Part shown: piece by piece, positions 33,305 through 40,633 of the stretch
How the letters are laid out: every line of letters starts with the position of its first letter
How positions within the stretch are numbered: the stretch's first letter is position 1
From: Contendibacter sp031732755
GTDB lineage: Bacteria > Pseudomonadota > Gammaproteobacteria > Competibacterales > Competibacteraceae
Length of the DNA stretch: 40,633 nucleotides
NCBI GenBank assembly: GCA_031732755.1
Contig: JAVMKI010000011.1
Coordinates: 1 to 40,633 of the forward strand
Direction of reading: 5' to 3'
The notes under the pieces: generated by a model
The model's database searches: none
Told to the model about the DNA's origin: nothing
The model's input: the letters and a program-made list of their open reading frames with translations, nothing else
Translations under genes and position numbers: made by a program

Positions 33305-34381
33305 CTATTTCCCCATCGCCAGCGTTTCCCGCAGGCGACCGACATCCACCTCTCCGGCGATAACCCCCTGACCGAGATCGCGTAGCAGGATCAGTCGCAG
33401 CCGGCCAGCCTGGACCTTCTTGTCTACCGCCATCAGCCGTAGGAAATCGTCGGGCGTCAGTTCCGGTGGCGGGACCAGCGGCAGGCGGGCGCGGGCCAGC
33501 AGCACGCGCACCCGTTCGACCTGTTCCGCATTCAGCCAGCCCAGTCGCGCCGACAGATCGGCGGCCATGATCATGCCCACCGCCACCGCCTCGCCGTGCA
33601 GCCATTCGCCGTAGCCCACGCCGGTTTCGATGGCGTGACCAAAAGTGTGGCCGAGATTGAGCAGGGCGCGTTCACCGGTTTCCCGCTCGTCGGCGGCGAC
33701 GATCTCGGCCTTGTTGCGGCAAGAGCGTTCGATGGCCTCGCTCAGAGTGGCGGCGTCGCGCGCCAGCAACGCGTCCAGATGCGCTTCCAACCAGTCCAGA
33801 AATGGGCGATCACGGATCAGTCCGTACTTGATCACCTCGGCCAGACCGGCGCTCAATTCGCGGTCCGGCAGGGTAGCGAGGGTATCGGTGTCCGCCAGCA
33901 CGCCGCGTGGCTGATAAAACGCACCGATCATGTTCTTGCCGAGCGGATGATTGACGGCGGTCTTGCCGCCGACCGAGGAATCCACCTGGGCCAGCAGCGT
34001 CGTCGGAATCTGGATGAAGGACACGCCGCGCTGATAGCAGGCCGCCGCGAAGCCAGCCATGTCGCCGATCACCCCGCCGCCGAGAGCGATGATCGTGCAA
34101 TGCCGGTCGAAGCGCTGATTCAGCAGGGTGGTGAAAATTTCATTCAGCGTCTCCAGCGTCTTGTAGCGTTCGCCGTCGGGCAAGATGACCGCCTCGCAGC
34201 GCAGCTCGGTCAACGCGGCGCGGACGCGTTCCAGATACAGCGGCGCCACGGTAACGTTGCTGACCACCAGCGCCTGCCAGCCAGCAAGACAGGGCCGCAG
34301 TAGATCGGCCCGTCCGAGCAGACCGGGACCAATGTAAATCGGGTAGCGGCGATCGCCGAGTTCGACATGGAGCGTTTTCAT
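33305..34381 (-). CDS. aroB: 3-dehydroquinate synthase
   Basis: Second enzyme of the shikimate pathway, NAD- and metal-dependent cyclisation of DAHP. 358 residues. Blocks include LPDGERYKTLETLNEI, ALGGGVIGDMAGFAAACYQR, FIQIPTTLLAQVDSSVGGKT, NHPLGKNMIGAFYQP, ELSAGLAEVIKYGLI, and NLGHTFGHAIE, containing the metal-binding Glu and His residues. It starts 21 bases after aroK, the common aroK-aroB arrangement. A short G/C hairpin without T-tract lies between its stop and the convergent CBS gene. Confidence 0.97.
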   Translation of the reverse strand: MKTLHVELGDRRYPIYIGPGLLGRADLLRPCLAGWQALVVSNVTVAPLYLERVRAALTELRCEAVILPDGERYKTLETLNEIFTTLLNQRFDRHCTIIALGGGVIGDMAGFAAACYQRGVSFIQIPTTLLAQVDSSVGGKTAVNHPLGKNMIGAFYQPRGVLADTDTLATLPDRELSAGLAEVIKYGLIRDRPFLDWLEAHLDALLARDAATLSEAIERSCRNKAEIVAADERETGERALLNLGHTFGHAIETGVGYGEWLHGEAVAVGMIMAADLSARLGWLNAEQVERVRVLLARARLPLVPPPELTPDDFLRLMAVDKKVQAGRLRLILLRDLGQGVIAGEVDVGRLRETLAMGK

Positions 34382-34402
34382 GTTTTCGAGGATGAGTCGG
34401 GC

Positions 34403-34930
34403 TCAAAGTGGCTGGAGTTCCGGACGGATCAGGATATCGTGCGTCACCTGACCCGGAGAACGGCCCTCGGTCAAAATGACGCAGTCGGTCACGGCGCGGT
34501 AGAGCGGATCGCGCTGTTCGAACAATTGCGCCAGCCTGGCGCGGGGATCGGTGGTTTGCAACAAAGGTCGTTGGGTGTCGCCCCGGGTGCGGCGTAGTTG
34601 TTCGTCCACCGAGGCGCACAAATAGACCACGAAGCCACGCCCGGCCAAACAGCGGCGGTTGTCGGGATCGAGCACGACGCCGCCGCCAGTGGCAAGAATG
34701 ATGTGCGGGCGCCGGGTCAGTTCGGCAATGACGGCCTTTTCGCGGGCGCGGAACCCCGCCTCGCCTTCCACCGTGAAGATCAGGGGAATGCTGGCGCCAG
34801 CGCGTTGCTCGATTTCGTGGTCGCTATCGAGAAATTCCCGGCGCAACGTCAGTGCCAGGCGGCGACCGATGGTGGTTTTGCCAGCGCCCATCGGGCCAAT
34901 GAGAAAAATGCTGGGAAGAGTAAGCGGCAT
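34403..34930 (-). CDS. aroK: Shikimate kinase
   Basis: Phosphorylates shikimate at the 3-hydroxyl. 175 residues. Walker A GPMGAGKTTIGRRLA (about 12-26), the DSDHEIEQRAGASIPLIF block with the substrate Asp, EAGFRAREKAVI with the shikimate-binding Arg, and ILATGGGVVLDPDNR. The lid includes the RPLLQ segment. The ATG 34930 has AGAGTAAGCGGC upstream on the minus strand, poor as a ribosome site. The upstream region is a decayed IS5-type element (34980-35256), so the native promoter may have been changed. Confidence 0.96.
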   Translation of the reverse strand: MPLTLPSIFLIGPMGAGKTTIGRRLALTLRREFLDSDHEIEQRAGASIPLIFTVEGEAGFRAREKAVIAELTRRPHIILATGGGVVLDPDNRRCLAGRGFVVYLCASVDEQLRRTRGDTQRPLLQTTDPRARLAQLFEQRDPLYRAVTDCVILTEGRSPGQVTHDILIRPELQPL

Positions 34931-34979
34931 GGGCGATAGGACAAGACAGGGGTGGAGGATTGGGAGGCGTTCTAGACGC

Positions 34980-35256
34980 TGGGCGGTAGGTGTCGTTCCA
35001 ACCGCCGTACGTCGGTGGCGGATCGTGCCGTGGCGCGTCTGTTTTCAAAATCCAGGAACCGCGTTGATCACCGGATTGTCATCGGCAACGCCACTCCACG
35101 CGCCTCCGCGTCCCGGCGGGCGTGGCGCCAGCAATGTTCCAATCTCATCGGATGCGTCGCGTCGGCGGTCTGTGGGTACGATTTCTTCCATGAAGCCTTC
35201 TCTTTACCTCGATCATCTGACTCTCGTATCTCAAATCTCGTGACTACGCGTGTCTA
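34980..35256 (-). pseudogene. Decayed IS5-family element, left half
   Basis: Reading leftward from 35256, a terminal repeat resembling the left end of the intact IS at 2445 (TAGTCACGAGAT core) is followed by AGATTTGAGATACGAGAG, similar to its subterminal sequence. From ATG 35191 the peptide VPTDRRRDASDEIGTLLAPR and GVADDNPVINAV matches the transposase N-terminus. After one frame change it continues with WILKTDAPRHDPPPTYGGWN. Homology ends near 34980. The rest of the transposase is missing. It lies directly between the cupin gene and aroK. Confidence 0.75.
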
Positions 35257-35270
35257 ACGTATTCCTCGTT

Positions 35271-35603
35271 TTACTCTTTGTGGGGCAGGTAGTCCTCCCG
35301 CACCGGCGAAAACACCTCAATCGCCATGGCGTCTTCCAATGCGTGCGCGCCGTGGTCGACATCCGCGGGGATACACCACGCGTCACCCGCCTGGACCTCG
35401 CGTTCCTGGTCGCCGATCTGGAGCCGGAGCCGCCCTTGGACCAGATAGCCAGTCTGTTCGTAGGGATGCGCGTGGACGGGCAGGGCGCTGCCCCGGCGGA
35501 GCACGAACTCCGCCAGCAAGGTCTTCTCGCCGAAGACCCGCGTCTTTTGCTGGACGCCGGGCAGCAATTCCCGGTAGCCGCTCGCGTGTTGCGAGTCAAA
35601 CAT
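35271..35603 (-). CDS. Small cupin-fold protein
   Basis: 110 residues, single cupin_2 barrel. Motif 1 is GSALPVHAHPYEQTGYLVQG (about 38-57), G-x5-H-x-H-x4-E-x6-G with the metal-binding His and Glu. Motif 2 is AGDAWCIPADVDHGAHAL (about 72-89), with the last ligand His. Such stand-alone cupins range from small-molecule isomerases to sensors. The substrate cannot be told. Its stop is 15 bases from the IS5 remnant. The ATG 35603 is reasonable; an upstream extension to 35635 exists in another frame only. Confidence 0.85.
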   Translation of the reverse strand: MFDSQHASGYRELLPGVQQKTRVFGEKTLLAEFVLRRGSALPVHAHPYEQTGYLVQGRLRLQIGDQEREVQAGDAWCIPADVDHGAHALEDAMAIEVFSPVREDYLPHKE

Positions 35604-35926
35604 GGTCGTTTTGTCCTCGTTACGTCACTAAGCAATATTGGCCCGCGCGGGGGCTAACCGACATCGGGTAGACCCGCCGAGTCGCCGCGCCGACCGGGTT
35701 GCCGAAGGCGCGCCGACAGCCAATTCCCCACCGGCTTGCGCCATCTTGTCCGAAACGCCAACATCACGTTGCGTGTGACGGCTGGCGTGGGCAGCGCGGC
35801 GGGCCATGGTTGCGTTGCGGTCCGGTCAGCGTGGAAGGGATTATACTGTAACAAAGTCTTCCGCCCACGCACCCGGCGCGTTCTCGGCGGAGGCCTGGAG
35901 TCTCCCCTACCTTGGAGGAACCGCCG
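35604..35926. other. 323-bp divergent spacer
   Basis: No gene supported. A possible rightward -10 (TATACT, about 35841-35846) lies about 80 bases before the start of the next gene, but its -35 partner is weak. GC-rich sequence with short repeats fills the rest. Confidence 0.4.
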
Positions 35927-36349
35927 ATGTTTTATCCATGGCTCTTCTTTTATCCGTGGCCCTTGATGATGCCGAGTCTGTTTTCCTTCATGTCGCCGAC
36001 CACCTTCCTGTCCGTGAGCGCGCCCGGTTGGAACTATAACCCCGTCACTGAATGGGGCGAGGGTGATCTGGTTGTGGAAAGACGCATAGGCCAGCAGGTG
36101 GCGACGCCAGGACGCCAATTGGGAATTCTGGGTGATGCGCTCGTGGCGCTGGTCAACTATCTGGAGCATCCCGACCAGCCGATGCGGGATTCCGACCGAG
36201 AAGCGATTGGCCGACTGGTGCGGATGGTGGAGATGATCAAGCCCATCGTGGCCGAGGGAATCCGCAAGGAGGAATTGCGGAAGATCCGGGCGACAACGGT
36301 GCATTTACCCATTAGTCAGGTGAAGAGAGGAGATTCGCCGACCACTTGA
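35927..36349 (+). CDS. Unknown protein with aromatic hydrophobic N-terminus
   Basis: 140 residues. The first 30 are strikingly aromatic and hydrophobic (MFYPWLFFYPWPLMMPSLFS), perhaps a membrane-inserting segment. The remainder is soluble: VVERRIGQQVATPGRQLG, then a helical stretch DREAIGRLVRMVEMIKPIVA and a basic tail. GGAGG with eight bases spacing before ATG 35927 is a strong ribosome site, which supports this start over the ATG at 35912. No domain recognised. Its neighbours, a cupin and a dihaem peroxidase, give no obvious link. Confidence 0.6.
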   Translation: MFYPWLFFYPWPLMMPSLFSFMSPTTFLSVSAPGWNYNPVTEWGEGDLVVERRIGQQVATPGRQLGILGDALVALVNYLEHPDQPMRDSDREAIGRLVRMVEMIKPIVAEGIRKEELRKIRATTVHLPISQVKRGDSPTT

Positions 36350-36450
36350 ACAATATCAACTGTGGAAACCGCCGTTCCAGGCTGGGTCAGCTTGAATCGA
36401 TGAGGGGGTGAGATTAAACTTAAATCATCACAAAAATAGTGGAAAAAGCA

Positions 36451-37512
36451 ATGGCACGTAAACCGACGATCTCTTTACTCAAGACTCTCTCCCTCTTCAG
36501 CGTGACCGCCCTGGCGAGCGCGGTGGCGATGGCGGCAGGGCAATGGTCAGCGCTCCCGGACCAAGCGCCCACACCCGCCGACAATCCGACCACCGAAGCC
36601 AAGGTGACCCTCGGCAAGATGTTGTATTTCGACACGCGCTTCTCCTCGACGGGTACGGTGTCGTGTTTTTCCTGCCACAATGTGATGGAAGGCGGTGACG
36701 ACCATCGGCCCACCTCGATTGGTGTCCACGGTCAGGTCGGTGGCCGCAACGCGCCGACCGTCTGGAACGCGGCTTTCCATTCAGTGCAGTTTTGGGACGG
36801 GCGCGCCGCCACGCTGGAGGATCAGGCCAAGGGTCCGCCGACCAATCCCATCGAAATGGGCATGAAGGATCTGGACGCCACCATCGGCCGCATCCAGAAG
36901 ATTCCCGGCTACCAACCCTATTTCGAGGCGGCGTTCGGCAAGGGTGATGTCGTGACCATCGACAACGCCGCCAAGGCTATCGCCGCCTACGAACGGACCC
37001 TGATCACACCCAACAGCCCCTACGACCGCTATGCCAAGGGTGACCGGACCGCCATGACCGCGCGGCAGATCAAAGGCATGGAAACCTTTGCCCAGGTGGG
37101 TTGCATCGCCTGCCACTCCGGTCCGGCTTTCAATGGTTCGACCAACCTGCCGCTGGGACAGGGCTTTTTCATGAAGTTTCCCACCTTTCCCGGCAGCCAG
37201 TACGAGACGCAGTACAAACTGACCGAGGATCTTGGCCGCTACACCGTCACCAAGAAAGACGCGGACAAGTCCATGTGGCGGGTGCCGACCTTGCGAAACC
37301 TGACCTATACCGCCCCGTATTTCCACAACGGTTCGGTCAAGAGCCTGGACGAAGCGGTGCGCGTCATGGCCAAGACCCAGCTCAACAAGGACCTGAGCAA
37401 GGACGAGGTCGAGGATATCGTCGCGTTTCTGGGGGCCTTGGATGGTGAATTTCCCCAACAGACCATGCCCCGGTTGCCGCCAACCCCTGGCGACCTGCTG
37501 ACGGAAAACTAA
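36451..37512 (+). CDS. Dihaem cytochrome-c peroxidase / MauG-family protein
   Basis: 353 residues with an N-terminal signal peptide (KTLSLFSVTALASAVAMAA). Two haem-attachment motifs, CFSCH (about residue 73) and CIACH (about 219), define the bacterial CcpA/MauG family, which reduces periplasmic hydrogen peroxide using cytochrome c electrons. Family blocks include LGKMLYFDTRFSSTGTVSC, APTVWNAAFHSVQFWDGRA, NPIEMGM, and WRVPTLRNLTYTAPYFHNG. A Met ligand in the NPIEMGM region suggests the peroxidase rather than MauG subtype. ATG 36451 was chosen over the GTG at 36439 since it has GTGGAAAA in ribosome-site position. Confidence 0.92.
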   Translation: MARKPTISLLKTLSLFSVTALASAVAMAAGQWSALPDQAPTPADNPTTEAKVTLGKMLYFDTRFSSTGTVSCFSCHNVMEGGDDHRPTSIGVHGQVGGRNAPTVWNAAFHSVQFWDGRAATLEDQAKGPPTNPIEMGMKDLDATIGRIQKIPGYQPYFEAAFGKGDVVTIDNAAKAIAAYERTLITPNSPYDRYAKGDRTAMTARQIKGMETFAQVGCIACHSGPAFNGSTNLPLGQGFFMKFPTFPGSQYETQYKLTEDLGRYTVTKKDADKSMWRVPTLRNLTYTAPYFHNGSVKSLDEAVRVMAKTQLNKDLSKDEVEDIVAFLGALDGEFPQQTMPRLPPTPGDLLTEN

Positions 37513-37868
37513 CCGGCTTCGCAAGGAACGGGAAAGAGGATCAGGGTCAAATCGGGTTTTTGGCCCTGTACCACGTGCTTCGCGCGCCGCCGCACCCGTC
37601 ACCCGCGCCATTTTCCGTCCACTCCTACCCGATGTGGGTGTAAATCCAGGGGCGCGATGCGCTCGTGCCCTCGCGGGGCTTTGAGATCCACCCGTTCCGC
37701 CCCAGCGTTCAGCATCCATTCGCGCTTGATTCAGCGTCGGCTCAGGCAATTCCCTAGATCATTGGGTTCGTCGGGCGATGAACCATCGCCGGCTTCACCT
37801 TCACGGGGAGTTCGCCCCGTCCTTGATCGAGGATCATGCCGCCCCGTTCGGCGGGTAGGAGTAAACCG
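37513..37868. other. 356-bp spacer after the peroxidase gene
   Basis: No supported gene. An imperfect inverted repeat, CAGGGTCAAA (37542-37551) with TTTGGCCCTG (37559-37568), lies 30 bases after the peroxidase stop and could be a terminator-like structure, although the T run is inside the loop. The remainder is GC-rich and featureless. Confidence 0.4.
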
Positions 37869-38189
37869 ATGAAAGCCATGAAGTGGATACGGAGTGCCGT
37901 CGTCGCCACCGCGATCCTGGTTCCGCTGCAAAGCGCGAGCGCTTGGGGGGGTGGCCACTATGGTGGGGGTGGCTACGAGGAAAGTCACCGGCCCTACTAC
38001 GGGAGGGGTGACGACGAGGGTTATCGGGGTCACTATCGAGATCACTACCACAGGCGTTATGGCGACTACCGATGGCACCGGCATCCCCATGGAGGTCCTG
38101 GTTACTACGGGCGGCCTTGGTTCGGCTATCGAGGACCGGTGGTCGTGGTTCCGCTCCCACCGCTTCCACCCCCGCCGCGCCCTTGGTAA
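37869..38189 (+). CDS. Secreted Gly/Tyr/His/Arg-rich protein
   Basis: 106 residues. A signal peptide (WIRSAVVATAILVPLQSASA) is followed by a low-complexity chain: GGGHYGGGGYEES, then repeated Y-x-G-R/H-Y-R blocks (HYRDHYHRRYGDYRWHRHPH), a hydrophobic GPVVVVPLPPLPPPPRPW tail. His, Tyr and Arg content suggests metal or surface binding, but no family is known to me. TAGGAG eight bases upstream supports ATG 37869. Similar Gly/His-rich exported peptides are common and rarely characterised. Confidence 0.65.
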   Translation: MKAMKWIRSAVVATAILVPLQSASAWGGGHYGGGGYEESHRPYYGRGDDEGYRGHYRDHYHRRYGDYRWHRHPHGGPGYYGRPWFGYRGPVVVVPLPPLPPPPRPW

Positions 38190-38313
38190 ACCCATAGGGT
38201 TCCGCCATTGGTCAAGGCCCGCATCCATGGGAGCAAAACGGGCGGGCGCCGACCGTGAGGGCGATCCACCCGTTCGGTGAAAACGGGGTGCTTTCCCCTT
38301 TTCCTCACCGTTG

Positions 38314-39228
38314 CTACCGCCGCGCCATCACCGTCACCCCGGTAATCACCAGGGCCGAGCCGATCAGTTGCGCGCCACTCACTGTCTCATCGAGCAGGAA
38401 CCACGCCAGCAACAGCGTCACGATGGGTCCCAGGCTGCCGGTCAGAGCGACCGGGCCGGGACCGAGACGGTGGATCGCTTCCGCCACGCCCCACATCGGC
38501 AATACCGTGGAGAACAGGGCCATCGCCAGGGCCAGGGCATAAACCGGTTCGGGCTGCGCCAGCGCGGCGAGCGGACGGAGTAGCGGAAACTGCCCAATCG
38601 CTAGCCCACAGGCGACGAGCGAGGCGAAGGCGGTGATCCGCAGCGCACCGAGTCGACTCACGATTTTCCCGCTACCCAGCAGATAGAGCGCGTAGGACAG
38701 CGCGCTGCCGAACACCAGGGTTCCACCGAGCGCGAGGTCGCGCGCCGCGCCGGCCCAACGCAGGTCGTGCGCCACCGCCAGGGCAAGGCCGGCGTAGCAT
38801 AGCGCTAGCGCGCCCAGCGTCCGGCGGGTGAGTGGCTGGCCAAGCCACAGCGCCGCGAGGAGAACCACCAAAGTGGGATAGATGAACAGGATTAGCCGCT
38901 CCAGCCCCGCGCTGATGTAGTGCAAACCCAGAAAATCGAGATAGCTCGCCAGGTAGTAGCCCAACAGCCCCAGCCCGCCCAACCATCCCCAGTCGCGCAA
39001 CGTCAAAGGGTTTGCCGCCCGGTCCGCGCCGACCCAAGCCATGCCGAGGAAAAACGGCAGGCTGAACACCATGCGCAGAACCAACAGGGTTTCGGCATCC
39101 ACACCGTACCGATAGGCGAGCTTGACCAGGATTGCCTTGCCGGAAAAGCCGACCGCCGCCAGCACGGCGCAGAGCAGACCGACCCGATCCAGGGCGGTGG
39201 TTGAAGCCGGGTGGGTATTCGGACTCAC
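38314..39228 (-). CDS. EamA-family (DMT) permease
   Basis: 304 residues from GTG 39228 (MSPNTHPASTTALDRVG). About ten transmembrane helices form two EamA repeats. Examples are LLCAVLAAVGFSGKAILVKL, the long segments with LILFIYPTLVVLLAALWLG, and the last pair VALTGSLGPIVTLLLAWFLL and LIGSALVITGVTVMA. Drug/metabolite transporters of this type export amino acids or other small molecules; the substrate is unknown. The reading frame extends to 39402, but its first 40-50 codons are a remnant of an IS5 right end, so the extension is not native. The GTG has a GGTGA about ten bases upstream. Confidence 0.85.
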   Translation of the reverse strand: MSPNTHPASTTALDRVGLLCAVLAAVGFSGKAILVKLAYRYGVDAETLLVLRMVFSLPFFLGMAWVGADRAANPLTLRDWGWLGGLGLLGYYLASYLDFLGLHYISAGLERLILFIYPTLVVLLAALWLGQPLTRRTLGALALCYAGLALAVAHDLRWAGAARDLALGGTLVFGSALSYALYLLGSGKIVSRLGALRITAFASLVACGLAIGQFPLLRPLAALAQPEPVYALALAMALFSTVLPMWGVAEAIHRLGPGPVALTGSLGPIVTLLLAWFLLDETVSGAQLIGSALVITGVTVMARR

Positions 39229-39290
39229 GGCGGATTGATCACCGCCGCCCGGCGATCCTGGTCCACGTGAGTGTAAGTCGGCGTGGTCGC

Positions 39291-39403
39291 TAGACTCTGT
39301 CGTTACGAGATTTTGAGCCAGGGGGCGAGGAGACATCGGATGTGGACCGTGACAGGGAAGGAAGCGGAGTTTTTGGCGTAGCGGGTAGCGATGCCGCGCC
39401 ATT
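39291..39403 (-). mobile_element. IS5-family right-end remnant
   Basis: On the minus strand, 39403-39291 aligns with the last about 110 bases of the IS at 3184-3294. It begins with the shared TGGCGCGGCATCGC and TACGCCAAAAAC and ends in a terminal repeat (39311-39291) matching the intact right end at 15 of 21 positions. Only the C-terminal coding tail and the end survive. It runs in frame into the EamA gene. Confidence 0.75.
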
Positions 39404-39577
39404 CATCTGATGATGGCGCGGTCTAGTGGTATTGTAAGCACCACCATGCCTTGGTGGGCGAAGGAACCGGCTGGACCGTACGGCCGCGCCGACATGGCGG
39501 CGCGCGGCATGGTTGCGTATCCTTGACCCAAGTTAGGTTTGTCACCCCCAGACTTCCACAGTTCAGAGTAAAACTAC

Positions 39578-40075
39578 ATGGCCAGCGTCAATAAAGTCAT
39601 TCTGATCGGCAACCTCGGCAAGGACCCGGACGTGCGCTACATGCCCAGCGGCAAGGCGGTCGCCAGCGTTACCATTGCCACCAACGAAAGCTGGAAGGAC
39701 CGTAATACCGGCGAGAAGCAGGAGCGTACCGAGTGGCATAACGTGGTGTTCTACAGCCCCCTGGCGGAAGTCGTCGGTCAATATCTGCACAAAGGCTCCT
39801 CGGTGTTCGTGGAAGGACGATTGCAAACCCGCAAGTGGCAGGACAAAAATGGCCAGGATCGCTACACCACCGAAATCATCGCCAATGAAATGAAAATGCT
39901 CGGCGGACGTGGTGGCGGTGCCGGTGGCAGCGCGCCGTTTCCAGGAGAGGGACCGGAAATGGATTCCACTCCCGCGCCGAGAGCGCCGCAGGGGCCGGCA
40001 CCGGCGCGACCACCGCAAGCCGCGCCGCAACCTCAGCCAGGCGCGGATGGGTTCGACGACGACATTCCGTTTTGA
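39578..40075 (+). CDS. ssb: Single-stranded DNA-binding protein
   Basis: Homotetrameric ssDNA-binding protein for replication and repair. 165 residues. The OB fold spans about 1-110, starting MASVNKVILIGNLGKDPDVR and including WHNVVFYSPLAEVVGQYLHKG and YTTEIIANEMKMLGGRGG. A Gly/Pro/Gln-rich linker follows, and the tail FDDDIPF is the partner-binding C-terminus. Preceded by weak ribosome-site signals. Upstream sequence includes the IS5 remnant of the EamA side, at a distance of about 170 bases. Confidence 0.97.
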   Translation: MASVNKVILIGNLGKDPDVRYMPSGKAVASVTIATNESWKDRNTGEKQERTEWHNVVFYSPLAEVVGQYLHKGSSVFVEGRLQTRKWQDKNGQDRYTTEIIANEMKMLGGRGGGAGGSAPFPGEGPEMDSTPAPRAPQGPAPARPPQAAPQPQPGADGFDDDIPF

Positions 40076-40268
40076 ACCTGGAGCGAGGTCCAGGACGCGC
40101 GTTGCGATTCTCACGGTAGCTGAACGGTTCTCGCGCCTTCAATTCGAACGGTTCCTACACCAATGCGGCTTGGCCACTCGGGAAGATCTGCGCGCGCTGG
40201 CGCGGAAACTGGATGATGTGAATCTCCGTTTCGCTGATCTCAGCGAAAACCTGGAAGAGACCGCCTGA
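40047..40268 (+). CDS. Possible small phasin-like peptide
   Basis: 73 residues from an ATG inside the end of ssb. The C-terminal part FERFLHQCGLATREDLRAL followed by ARKLDDVNLRFADLSENLEE has the look of the short helical tails of phasins (polyhydroxyalkanoate granule proteins), where a TREDL-like turn precedes a heptad helix. The N-terminal part has low similarity, and no good ribosome site is seen, so a start elsewhere or a decayed gene is possible. Confidence 0.35.
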   Translation: MGSTTTFRFEPGARSRTRVAILTVAERFSRLQFERFLHQCGLATREDLRALARKLDDVNLRFADLSENLEETA

Positions 40269-40302
40269 TCCCGATTCCCATTGCCGAGCGCGGCGTGAAT
40301 CC

Positions 40303-40323
40303 ATCCGGCTTTGCCGGATTTCT
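40303..40323. terminator. Hairpin terminator between ssb and sohB
   Basis: A perfect 7-bp stem, ATCCGGC (40303-40309) with GCCGGAT (40313-40319), TTT loop, followed by TTCTC. It lies between convergent transcripts and can serve ssb on the plus strand. On the other strand the flank is A/T poor. Confidence 0.65.
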
Positions 40324-40633
40324 CAGGCTCGCCCCAGCGCCTCGTTGGCGTGCGTCAACAACCGTGCCAGCCATGGTTTTCTCCCAGTGTAAGTCACTTC
40401 ATACAGCTCGGCGCCGGCGCTGGCGTCCAGCAGATAATCGTCACTGGTGCGCAGTTCGTCCGCCAACCGGCGCGTCAACGCTTGGGTTCCATACCAATAT
40501 TCACCGGTCGCCACTTGGTCCAAATCCAGTTGCGGGCGGTGCATTTTCACGAATTCCTTGAACAAAACGTGAGTCGCCTCGATTTCCTCCTGAAACTTGT
40601 GGCGGCCCTTGTCGGTGTTCTCACCGAACAGCG
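40323..40633 (-). CDS. sohB: Peptidase S49-type, SohB/SppA (3' end only)
   Basis: The C-terminal part runs off the right edge of the window. In frame from the edge it reads LFGENTDKGRHKFQEEIEAT, then LFKEFVKMHRPQLDLDQVA, TGEYWYGTQALTRRLADEL and TSDDYLLDASAGAELYEVTY. This matches the second half of SohB, the inner-membrane serine peptidase related to signal peptide peptidase A. The catalytic Lys and Ser, expected upstream, are outside the window. Similarity to SohB is clearer than to SppA because of the GEYWYGTQAL and DDYLL blocks. Confidence 0.85.
   Translation of the reverse strand, partial: LFGENTDKGRHKFQEEIEATHVLFKEFVKMHRPQLDLDQVATGEYWYGTQALTRRLADELRTSDDYLLDASAGAELYEVTYTGRKPWLARLLTHANEALGRA

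Overview
The window is a stretch of GC-rich bacterial chromosome. It carries gammaproteobacterial housekeeping blocks: the biotin operon bioB-bioA-bioF-bioC-bioD, mucD(degP-like)-accA-tilS, pilU, rpe-gph, ybeY-corC, hemE, aroK-aroB, ssb and sohB. The gene content (glycogen phosphorylase, acetate kinase, PilU, accA next to tilS) fits a gammaproteobacterium. A Competibacter-like glycogen-accumulating organism would match, but that is only an inference. No rRNA, tRNA or CRISPR array was found.

Layout. 1-2112: minus-strand gene cassettes separated by imperfect palindromes with the architecture of integron attC sites (283-375, 932-1033, and a long unusual one from 2106). The cassettes encode a broken Ntn-hydrolase-like protein, an NlpC/P60-type peptidase and a DUF2235 hydrolase. 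No integrase is visible. The upstream side of the array is occupied by a cluster of hairpins (2106-2333) and an IS5-family insertion sequence (2445-3294) whose transposase needs a -1 frameshift. 3393-8335: compact biotin operon on the minus strand. 8336-14704: an AT-rich spacer, an unknown small gene, glgP with a strong terminator, and clpB behind a sigma-32-type promoter.

14705-19640 is an accessory island between clpB and galU. Its first part is a zinc-ribbon protein, a 56-residue proline-rich protein and a two-TM (SLATT-like) protein. A palindromic repeat follows. Next is a markedly AT-rich, translationally coupled three-gene operon: an unknown helical protein, an HExxH metallopeptidase-like protein, and a divergent dCTP-deaminase-family protein. 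The island ends on a decapitated TPR gene and a deletion-ridden Uma2-family pseudogene. The AT-rich operon is the best candidate for an undescribed, possibly anti-phage, system.

19641-40633 is mostly core genome: galU, ackA (with a low-complexity insert), tilS (no ordinary start codon), accA, mucD, pilU, rpe, gph, corC, ybeY, hemE, a Nudix hydrolase, a CBS protein, aroB, aroK, a cupin, small unknown proteins, a dihaem peroxidase, an EamA transporter, ssb, and the 3' end of sohB. Decayed pieces of the same IS5-type element lie upstream of aroK (34980-35256) and upstream of the EamA gene (39291-39403), where the remnant creates a false N-terminal extension. A further single end lies at 3330-3350.
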